This document shows positions 1 to 6,247 of a stretch of 9,188 nucleotides of DNA, in pieces; the first letter of the stretch is position 1; each line of letters starts with the position of its first letter. Origin of the DNA: Spirochaetaceae bacterium (GTDB lineage: Bacteria; Spirochaetota; Spirochaetia; SZUA-6; Fen-1364); NCBI GenBank assembly GCA_003154555.1, contig PMDT01000163.1, forward strand, positions 17,806 to 26,993. The letters are read 5' to 3'. The notes below the pieces were generated by a model. That model did not search any database. It saw nothing but the letters and a program-made list of their open reading frames with translations, and was not told the DNA's origin. A program made the translations under genes and the position numbers.

Positions 1-144
1 GGCGCGCTTTCCGTTGTCATCTGCGACGACATCGCCCGCACGGCGCTGCCGGCCGAGATACCGCTTGGCATCCTCACCGCCGTGATCGGGGCCGGCGCCT
101 TCCTGGCGCTCATGATCGTGCGCCGACGGGAGCGCGGGGGATGA
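1..144 (+). CDS. FecCD-family iron/siderophore ABC transporter permease, C-terminal fragment
   Basis: The window opens inside this gene, and only its last 47 codons are visible. The fragment reads DDIARTALPAEIPLGILTAV followed by a hydrophobic stretch and a basic tail ending in RRRERGG. A D-IAR....E-IPLGI-TA-IGA segment just before the last membrane helix is the usual C-terminus of BtuC/FecCD permeases, which carry ferric siderophores, haem or cobalamin across the inner membrane. The stop codon (142-144) overlaps the ATG of the following ATPase in an ATGA arrangement, which is typical of translationally coupled importer genes. The substrate cannot be told from this fragment. The family call is firm because the motif and the partner ATPase agree; iron is more likely than cobalamin only because an FTR1 iron permease lies nearby. 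Confidence 0.85.
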   Translation, partial: GALSVVICDDIARTALPAEIPLGILTAVIGAGAFLALMIVRRRERGG

Positions 145-953
145 GTCTCCTGGAACTGCGAAAGGCCTTTTTCTCATTCGGCCCCGATACCAGGGTGTTG
201 CGCGGCGTGTCACTTGTGCTGGAGCCGGGGACGGTGGCTGCCGTGCTCGGTCCGAATGGCGCAGGCAAGTCGACGCTCCTGGACATCTGCCTCGGCTGGA
301 AGAAACCCTCCGAAGGGGTCGTTCTCCTCGACGGCCGTCCCCTGGAGGAGTGGTCACGCGCGGAACGGGGCAGGCGGATGAGCCTTGTGCCGCAGCGCGA
401 GAACCTGCGCTTCGATTTCACCGTGCTGGACTACGTGCTCCTGGGCCGCGCCCCGCACCTGGGACCGCTGGAAGGACCGGGGCGCGCCGACACGGAGATC
501 GCGCGGGAATCGCTGCGCGCCGCGGGCATCCTGCGGCTTGCCGACCGGTCCATCGCGGCACTGAGCGGCGGCGAATACCAGCTCATGCTGATCGCGCGCA
601 GCCTCGCCCAGAAGGCATCGCTCCTGCTTCTGGACGAGCCGGGAAGCCAGCTCGATCCCGCGCACCAGCTCAGCATCATGCGCCTGCTGCGCAGCCTGTC
701 GGAGCGCGGGATCGCGGTGCTGTTCACCAGTCACAGCCCGCAGACGGCCGCGGCATTTGCCGATACGGTGCACCTGCTGAAGGGGGGCCGATTCAGGGTG
801 TCGGGTACGCCGCATGAGGCGCTCACCCCGGATCACCTGCATGACCTCTACGGCGTGCGCTTCAGCGTGCGCTGGGGCCGCGATGGATTCTCCTGCGCGC
901 CGATTGCGCCGACGCGCCGTTCTTCCAGAACGCGGGGCGGCACCCGTGCCTGA
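141..953 (+). CDS. FecE/BtuD-type ABC transporter ATP-binding protein
   Basis: This 270-residue protein is the cytoplasmic ATPase that should power the permease upstream. All nucleotide-binding motifs are present: Walker A GPNGAGKST at 37-45, Q-loop glutamine Q85 in LVPQ, signature LSGGE at 141-145, Walker B LLLLDEP at 161-167, D-loop SQLD at 169-172 and switch histidine H198 in TSHS. The residue after the signature is Tyr where Arg or Gln is usual, a mild departure. Length and motif spacing fit the FepC/FecE/BtuD group. The start at 141 overlaps the permease stop, so the two are coupled. The last 13 or so residues (TRRSSRTRGGTRA) look like a run-on tail produced by overlap with the next gene, whose GTG start lies inside this one at 946. 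The ATPase assignment is secure; the substrate (ferric siderophore, haem or B12) is inferred from neighbours only. Confidence 0.93.
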   Translation: MSLLELRKAFFSFGPDTRVLRGVSLVLEPGTVAAVLGPNGAGKSTLLDICLGWKKPSEGVVLLDGRPLEEWSRAERGRRMSLVPQRENLRFDFTVLDYVLLGRAPHLGPLEGPGRADTEIARESLRAAGILRLADRSIAALSGGEYQLMLIARSLAQKASLLLLDEPGSQLDPAHQLSIMRLLRSLSERGIAVLFTSHSPQTAAAFADTVHLLKGGRFRVSGTPHEALTPDHLHDLYGVRFSVRWGRDGFSCAPIAPTRRSSRTRGGTRA

Positions 954-3900
954 AAACCACTATATCGTCCTTCTCAACGATGCCCTGAAGGGTCATATCC
1001 TGACGCTGCCCGCGCGCGAGCGGGAACGCCTGCGGGAAAAATTCGAGTTCCTGGAAAACGGGTTCTGGGACGCCGGCGTCCGGGTGAAAAAGTTGCGCGG
1101 TATTGCGCGCCGCGTTGTCTTCGAGGCGCGTCTTTCAAAGGGCGATCGGCTCCTGTTCACCCTCGGGGATCACCGGGGCAGCACGGCCGTCTACGTGTGG
1201 GGCATCGTGCCGCACGACGACATCAGCGCGGAGGCGCGTCGCATCGCCCCGCGCAATGCCCCGTTCCTGGATTTCGCGCCATTCGACGGGGAGGAGCGGC
1301 AGGAGCTTTCCATGGACGGCGTGCCACGCGAGTGGCGGAGCCAGGAGGACGTTGAGCAGAAGGTCCCTGACGATTACGGCCCGCAGCGCTGGCTCGTGCT
1401 GGATGACGCGGAGTGGCAGCGCCTGCTTTCATCCCCGGATCCCGACTCATTCGAGGCCTTCCTTTTCCTCACACGCGAGCAGGAGGAGCTCCTGCACGCG
1501 GTGCCGCCCGTGCTGCTCTCCGGCACGGCGGGCAGCGGCAAGACCACGCTGTCGGTGTATTACCTCCTGCGCGCCGCATCGGCGCGCAGGAGGCTCTTCC
1601 TCACCTACAATCCGCTGCTGAAGAGACTCGCGGAAAAGATCTACGCCGGGCTGATGGAAAAAAGGCCGGGGCCGGCGCCGGAGGAAGCCCCGCGATTCCT
1701 GGTTTTCCGTGAGCTGCTGCGGGAAATCACGTCAACCGTGGAAGCTGACTTCCCCGTCGCGCGCGAGGTGGGCTTCGTCGAGTTCGCGCGGATCTTCGCC
1801 GACCACAGGGATCACAAAAGCTACGACGCCGAGCTGGTCTGGGAGGAGATCCGGGCGATCATCAAGGGCTCAAAGCCCCCGCTCGCGCCGGCGCGTCTGG
1901 GCCAGCTCGCTGCGCGCTACGTCGCGCGCGATGCGTCCGCTGCCGAGCGCGCGGAGCTGCGGGAGCACCTGGTCGGGTTGCAGGAGCTCGCCATCGCGCG
2001 GCGCGCGGAGGCTTTCATCTCATCCCGCACGGGCCTGCGGGACTTCCAGGGTCTGCTCGGCGCTTTGAGCGCGCGAGAGCCGTCGGCCCAGGACGACTGC
2101 CGCTGCGCGCTGGAAGAGATCCAGCGGCTGGTGGAGAAGAGCGCCGCGGATTTCTCATCCCCCCTTCTCTCACTCGATGAGTACCTGGCCCTGGGAAAGA
2201 AGCGCGCACCGAATTTTCTCTACGATCGACGCGCGATCTACGCGATCGCCGTCTTCTACCAGGACAGGCTCGCCCGATCAGGTGGATGGGACGAGATCGA
2301 CCTGACCAAGGCGGCGCTCGGGCTGCTCGACGGCTCCCCGGGCGAGTTCGCGCAGGACCTCATTGTCTGCGACGAGGTGCAGGACCTCACCGACGTGCAG
2401 GTGGCGCTGATCTTCCGCCTTGCCGCCGATCCGCGTTCGGTGGTGCTCACCGGTGACCCGCGCCAGATCATCAATCCAAGCGGCTTCCGCTGGGAGGAGG
2501 TGAAGAACAAGCTCTATGCGCGCGGCATCCCCGTGCCGGCCGTGCATCGCCTGTCGCTGAACTTCCGCTGCGTCGGTGCCATCGTGCGCCTCTCCAATGC
2601 GCTGCTCGACCTGAAGGCGGGCCTCGTCGGCGTCACCGACACCGACATGCGGGAAGAGTGGAAGTTCAGCGGCACGCCGCCGCTCCTGCTCGCCGGTCTC
2701 TCGGAACAGGAGGTGACGGCGCGCATGGACATGCGGGGGGCGGGACAGGTCGTACTGACACGGACCAAGGAAGCGCGCGATCGCCTCAAGCAGGCGCTCC
2801 GCACCGAGCTCGTCTTCACCATCGCCGAGGCGAAAGGACTGGAGTTCGACACGGTGTTTCTGTGGGAGTTTGCCACCGATCCGGCGGCGCGCGCAGTGTG
2901 GAGAACGATCCGCGCGGGCGATCCGCTGGACAACGCGCGCATCCCGCACGTGCGGCAGGAGCTCGCGCTGCTCTACGTCGCCGTCACCCGGGCGCGCACC
3001 ACGCTGATCGTCTACGACGGCGTGGAGCCGTCGGTGATCTGGGATATCGATTCCATCGCGCCCCTCGTGTTCCGCACCGCCGACCGGGAGAGGCTCGCGG
3101 CGCTGTGGGGCACCGCCTCGACCCCGGCCGCATGGGAGGCGCAGGGCGACTATTTCCTCGAACGGGAGCACTATGCGGCGGCGCGTGAATGCTTCCGCAA
3201 CGCCGGAGCCGAGGGGAAGCTCGCGCTTGCGGAAGGCTGGCTGCGCTTCCGCGCGGAGGACTGGATCGGCGCCGCGCCTCTCTTCGAGCAGGGCGGAGAT
3301 CAAAGGCATGCGGCGGAATGCCTTGAAAAAGCGGAGGACTGGACCCGCGCGCAAGGCCTCTGGGAAGCGCTGGGGGAAAAGCGGCGCCAGGATGCATGCG
3401 GCGCGCACGCCCGCGAAAAGGAAGGCGCATACGCTGCGGCGGCGCGCGCGTGGGAGGCGCTGGGAGAATCAGAGCGCGCGCTCGGCTGCTGGGAAAAGGC
3501 CGGCGCGTTCGACAAGGTGGGCCGCGCGCTGGCGCGGGCAGGTGACGACGAGCGGGCGGCCGTCTTCCTCGAAAAGGCGCACTTGTGGCTTGAAGCGGGC
3601 ATGTGCCTGGAGAGGACGGGCCGTCTCGAGCATGCGGCGGACCTCTACTTTCGCGGCGGGGACTACCGGGAAGCGGCGAAGCTCTACAGGAAGACGGGAA
3701 GCGACGAAAAGCTCCTCCGCTCCTACAGGAAGCTCGACGATCAGCTGGCCATCGGCACATTCTTCGAAAAGAAGGGGGACATCCGCGGGGCGGTGGAGGC
3801 CTATACCCAGTATGCTTCCCGGTCCGAAGACAACCGTCACCGGCTGGAGGATTCCATTCCCGCCGCGAAGACGCGCATCACGGCGCTGAAGGCCGCCATC

Positions 3901-5169
3901 CGCTACTCCGCCCTGGGCAGGCCCGTCGAGGCCGGCCCCCTCTTCATCCAGGCCGGAGAGCCTGCCGCGGCAAGGCAGGAGCTTGCAAAGACGGGGGACA
4001 GCAAGGCCCTTGCGCAGGGCTACGCCGATATGGGCAGGCCCCTGGATGCCGCGCGCGCGCTGGAACGCCAGGGGGACGACAGCGAGCTGACGGTCACGTC
4101 CATCCAGGCCTACCTGTTCCAGCACCTCGCTTCCGTTTCCGACGACAAGAAGGCTGCGCGATCCCTCTATGACGAAGCGCACCGGATGTTGAAAGAGGGA
4201 AAGATCATCCCGGCCCTTGCGCGATTCCGGCTCCTGGCGGACGTGGATAATGTGCAGGAAATATACATGCGCATGGGCAGGCACGAGGAGGCGCTCAGGT
4301 ATTTTCTCTCCTCCGAAAAGCTGCAAGAGGCCCGACGCTATGCCAGCCTCCCGGGGGTCACGGTATCGGGGGAATTCGTCGAGTCATTCGCCCAGGCGCG
4401 GTGGGCGGAGCACTACCAGGCCGGCGTGGACGACAAGGAGCTCATCGAGGTCACTTTCACGATGCTTGCGGCAAGCGTCCGGGGCATGGAAAGCGACACC
4501 GCGCGACCCTTGATCGAGCGGGTCTTCGACCAGGCCTTTGGCTCGATGATCGACGAACGTTTCCTTCCCCCGGCAGCCCTGGACATGCTGGTTGCGCACC
4601 GGGTGGCCAATGTCATCATGGGCGCCATTGCATTCAACAAGCGACTCGGTCTGCCCGCGTCGGATAAGCTGCAGGGCCTCATCGGTCGTGTCACGCGCGG
4701 CGCGCGTGACACAGGAGACCCTGACCTCGCGGCCTGCGCCGCCTTTGCCGCCGGGGACATGGTGGAGTTCGAGCGACAGGCATCCGCGCTCACGCTCACG
4801 GACGCGAACGCGGTGGTGCTCGGCGAAAGCCGGACGCGCTACACGGAGGCCGTCGCGCACCTGATGGCAAACGACTGGATTGACCAGGCCGAGGCCGCCT
4901 GCTTCCGGCAGAAAGACTACGCCCTTGCGGGTCGCTACGCGGAGCAGCGTGGCGAGATGGACACGGCGGTGCGGTGGTACACGGATGCGAACGACCACGA
5001 GGCTGCCCTGCGATGCGCGCGGGCGTCAGATGACGAGCGGGCAGCGGCGCGCGCGTACGAGCACCTGGGCCGTTTCGATGATGCGATCGCGGTCTGGACC
5101 AGGCTGGGAAAACCGCGCGAAGTGGAACGTTTGCAGAAGAAAAAGGAAAAGAAGCACCCGCGGGCATGA
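946..5169 (+). CDS. RelE-like domain / UvrD-like (TRANK1-type) SF1 helicase / TPR-repeat fusion protein
   Basis: This protein has about 1407 residues. I prefer the GTG at 946: the RelE-like similarity begins at once (PENHYIVLLN), GGGG at 934-937 is a plausible ribosome site, and the reading frame upstream to 814 encodes only Arg/Ala-rich residues out of frame with the ATPase. Residues 1-95 resemble RelE/ParE/HigB toxins (KKLRG 48-52, FEARLSKGDR 59-68, VPHDDI 88-93). Residues 172-700 are a full SF1 motor: Q179, Walker A GTAGSGKT 193-200, DEVQD 476-480, GDPRQ 503-507, NFR 539-541, AKGLEFD 629-635 and LLYVAVTRAR 675-684. The wording of motifs II, III and V recalls TRANK1-like proteins. From about 728 to 1400 come TPR-like helical hairpins (AAECLEKAEDW, EHYAAARECF, KDYALAGRYAEQRGEMDTAV), with a less repetitive helical part at about 1150-1290 and a Lys-rich tail (KKKEKK). 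Predicted cytoplasmic. Function is unknown; an RNA- or DNA-directed ATPase with a TPR partner-binding arm is inferred. Confidence 0.9.
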   Translation: MPENHYIVLLNDALKGHILTLPARERERLREKFEFLENGFWDAGVRVKKLRGIARRVVFEARLSKGDRLLFTLGDHRGSTAVYVWGIVPHDDISAEARRIAPRNAPFLDFAPFDGEERQELSMDGVPREWRSQEDVEQKVPDDYGPQRWLVLDDAEWQRLLSSPDPDSFEAFLFLTREQEELLHAVPPVLLSGTAGSGKTTLSVYYLLRAASARRRLFLTYNPLLKRLAEKIYAGLMEKRPGPAPEEAPRFLVFRELLREITSTVEADFPVAREVGFVEFARIFADHRDHKSYDAELVWEEIRAIIKGSKPPLAPARLGQLAARYVARDASAAERAELREHLVGLQELAIARRAEAFISSRTGLRDFQGLLGALSAREPSAQDDCRCALEEIQRLVEKSAADFSSPLLSLDEYLALGKKRAPNFLYDRRAIYAIAVFYQDRLARSGGWDEIDLTKAALGLLDGSPGEFAQDLIVCDEVQDLTDVQVALIFRLAADPRSVVLTGDPRQIINPSGFRWEEVKNKLYARGIPVPAVHRLSLNFRCVGAIVRLSNALLDLKAGLVGVTDTDMREEWKFSGTPPLLLAGLSEQEVTARMDMRGAGQVVLTRTKEARDRLKQALRTELVFTIAEAKGLEFDTVFLWEFATDPAARAVWRTIRAGDPLDNARIPHVRQELALLYVAVTRARTTLIVYDGVEPSVIWDIDSIAPLVFRTADRERLAALWGTASTPAAWEAQGDYFLEREHYAAARECFRNAGAEGKLALAEGWLRFRAEDWIGAAPLFEQGGDQRHAAECLEKAEDWTRAQGLWEALGEKRRQDACGAHAREKEGAYAAAARAWEALGESERALGCWEKAGAFDKVGRALARAGDDERAAVFLEKAHLWLEAGMCLERTGRLEHAADLYFRGGDYREAAKLYRKTGSDEKLLRSYRKLDDQLAIGTFFEKKGDIRGAVEAYTQYASRSEDNRHRLEDSIPAAKTRITALKAAIRYSALGRPVEAGPLFIQAGEPAAARQELAKTGDSKALAQGYADMGRPLDAARALERQGDDSELTVTSIQAYLFQHLASVSDDKKAARSLYDEAHRMLKEGKIIPALARFRLLADVDNVQEIYMRMGRHEEALRYFLSSEKLQEARRYASLPGVTVSGEFVESFAQARWAEHYQAGVDDKELIEVTFTMLAASVRGMESDTARPLIERVFDQAFGSMIDERFLPPAALDMLVAHRVANVIMGAIAFNKRLGLPASDKLQGLIGRVTRGARDTGDPDLAACAAFAAGDMVEFERQASALTLTDANAVVLGESRTRYTEAVAHLMANDWIDQAEAACFRQKDYALAGRYAEQRGEMDTAVRWYTDANDHEAALRCARASDDERAAARAYEHLGRFDDAIAVWTRLGKPREVERLQKKKEKKHPRA
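4688..4712. repeat. 25-nt perfect inverted repeat inside the giant gene
   Basis: Two 12-nt arms, GTGTCACGCGCG (4688-4699) and CGCGCGTGACAC (4701-4712), are exact reverse complements around a single G at 4700. As RNA this could fold as a 10-bp stem with a 5-nt loop. It lies in frame in the coding sequence, at the codons for VTRGARDT in the helical part of the protein. GC-rich coding sequence produces many short palindromes, but 12 matched pairs is long. It has no T-tract, so it is not an ordinary intrinsic terminator. No role is assigned. Confidence 0.6.
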
Positions 5170-5175
5170 TGCCCG
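5135..5175 (-). terminator. Possible intrinsic terminator of the FTR1 transcript
   Basis: Read on the minus strand, the arms CGGGCAT and ATGCCCG (5161-5175, one central base) lie just past the FTR1 stop. The next roughly 25 nt are pyrimidine-rich with several T runs (complement of the AAGAAAAAGGAAAAGAAG stretch, 5139-5156). That is the layout of a Rho-independent terminator, but the T-tract is interrupted and starts several bases after the stem. It overlaps the stop codon and Lys-rich end of the convergent giant gene, so the A-rich stretch may simply reflect lysine codons. Confidence 0.3.
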
Positions 5176-5176
5176 T

Positions 5177-6205
5177 CTACGCGCGCCGACGCCGGGACGC
5201 GAGCCTTCGGGTTTCCGTCAAGGCGACCTCCACGAGAACGAGAGTGAGAACGATTGCCTGCGGCACGAATGATTCCCATGACGGAGACATTCCGAGGAAG
5301 CCCGCCGACGGAAGGCCTTCCGCAAAGTGGGAAGGCAGCATGCCGGCCGACTGGAGCGCCCGCACGCTCGTTCCGGTGATCTTGAACGCGAGGTAGTAGA
5401 TGAGAACGGTCGCCACGAGGAAGACCCAGTGCAGCGGAAGCTTCACGCTGAAACGGATGATCAGGAAGCCGATCACGACCAGGAGCAGGAGCGCCCCGCC
5501 GATGCCGGCAGCAAGCGTTCCCGCCTCGATGCCCGGAGCGATCCCGATATAGAACACGACCGCTTCCACGCCTTCCCGCAGAACGGCAAAAAGCGCAAGC
5601 GTGAAAAGCGCCCCCATGCGTCCCGCGGCGATGGCGGTGCCCACCTTATTCTTCACGAAGCCGTTCCAGGCTTTGAGGCTGGACCGGCTGTGCAGCCAGG
5701 CGCCCACGGTGAGCATCAGGAGCACCGAGGCAAGCCCGACGATCCCTTCCAGCCCTTCCCGCGCGGAGCCGATCTTTGCGCCGCTGATGGCAAATCCCAG
5801 TATCACGGCGATGATCACGCTGCCCAGCAGTCCCGTCCCCGCCCCTGCCCAGACGACACCGGTGCCTGGGCCGGATCCCGCCTTCTTCAGCGCCGCAAGC
5901 AGCGCGGCGATGATGAGAAGCGCCTCCATGCCCTCGCGCAGGAGGATGAGCCCCGCATCCCAGGCGGTGTACGACGTGCCGGCGGAAAGCCCGTCGAGCT
6001 CGACCATGATCCGATCCACCGGCTCCCGCGCCTCGGCAACCGGTGAGAGCGGATCAGGAGACTGGCCCGCTGCAAAAAGAGGGAACGCCGTCAGCAGAAC
6101 GAGGAAAGCGATCAGAAGGGAGCGCCGCGCCGCGCGTGCGGCAGGGCCGGAAAAGTGCTTCGGGCCGCTCCATGGCCCCAGATAATACCTGACTGATTTA
6201 GTCAT
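5177..6205 (-). CDS. FTR1/EfeU-family iron permease
   Basis: This 342-residue membrane protein is predicted to carry iron across the inner membrane. Residues 25-46 form a signal-like basic-then-hydrophobic stretch ending FPLFAAG, followed by only about 40 extracytoplasmic residues and then about seven membrane segments (near 86-106, 117-140, 155-171, 196-217, 228-252, 258-278, 313-330). The diagnostic REXXE iron-binding motif occurs three times: REGME 90-94, REGLE 149-153 and REGVE 210-214. The first and third lie in membrane helices, as in EfeU and Ftr1. Many bacterial homologues have a much larger extracytoplasmic N-terminal domain or EfeO/EfeB partners; neither is seen here, so it may work alone or with a partner elsewhere. 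The ATG at 6205 is the only normal start codon ahead of the signal sequence, although no good Shine-Dalgarno precedes it. The gene follows the hydrolase gene by 38 bp on the same strand. Confidence 0.93.
   Translation of the reverse strand: MTKSVRYYLGPWSGPKHFSGPAARAARRSLLIAFLVLLTAFPLFAAGQSPDPLSPVAEAREPVDRIMVELDGLSAGTSYTAWDAGLILLREGMEALLIIAALLAALKKAGSGPGTGVVWAGAGTGLLGSVIIAVILGFAISGAKIGSAREGLEGIVGLASVLLMLTVGAWLHSRSSLKAWNGFVKNKVGTAIAAGRMGALFTLALFAVLREGVEAVVFYIGIAPGIEAGTLAAGIGGALLLLVVIGFLIIRFSVKLPLHWVFLVATVLIYYLAFKITGTSVRALQSAGMLPSHFAEGLPSAGFLGMSPSWESFVPQAIVLTLVLVEVALTETRRLASRRRRA
6190..6204. promoter_or_regulatory. Inverted-repeat operator candidate over the FTR1 start codon
   Basis: TGACT-N5-AGTCA (TGACTGATTTAGTCA on the plus strand) is a perfect interrupted dyad in locally AT-rich sequence (about 6181-6210) inside an otherwise GC-rich window. 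A wider CCTGA (6188-6192) and TCAGG (6208-6212) pair also flanks it. It overlaps the first codons of the iron permease and sits just downstream of the predicted promoter. A metal-responsive repressor of the Fur or DtxR/MntR type is the obvious candidate, but the sequence does not closely match a classical consensus that I can recall, so the regulator is not named. Confidence 0.45.
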
Positions 6206-6218
6206 ATATCAGGCGATG

Positions 6219-6247
6219 AACTTACCCCAGCGCGCTTCCCTTGTCAA
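6219..6247 (-). promoter_or_regulatory. Predicted sigma70-type promoter of the FTR1 permease gene
   Basis: On the minus strand a perfect -35 box TTGACA (6247-6242) is separated by 17 nt from TAAGTT (6224-6219), a weak -10. Transcription would begin near 6212, giving a very short leader or leaderless mRNA for the ATG at 6205, which fits the absence of a Shine-Dalgarno. The TGA stop of the upstream hydrolase lies inside the -35 box. The -10 matches only three of six consensus bases, so this is tentative. Confidence 0.35.

Noticed and set aside
814..945. Earlier in-frame ATG starts (814, 883) for the giant fusion gene
   Set aside because: The added residues are Arg/Ala/Pro-rich, lie out of frame within the well-conserved ATPase gene, and precede the point where RelE-like similarity begins; GTG at 946 has a better-placed G-rich site.
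2278..3408. 376-residue open frame on the minus strand
   Set aside because: It is fully antisense to the helicase motifs, is Arg/Pro/Gly-rich and low in complexity, and shows no recognisable motif; such frames are expected opposite GC-rich genes.
3469..4326. 285-residue open frame on the minus strand opposite the TPR region
   Set aside because: It mirrors the plus-strand repeat codons, has no motif or ribosome site, and the plus-strand gene is continuous through it.
946..5169. Classical two-gene toxin-antitoxin locus
   Set aside because: The RelE-like part has no stop codon and continues into the helicase in frame, and no small antitoxin-like gene lies beside it.
5327..6046. 239-residue open frame on the plus strand opposite FTR1
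   Set aside because: The REXXE motifs and membrane helices on the minus strand establish FTR1 as the real gene; the plus-strand frame is charged and repetitive with no recognisable domain.
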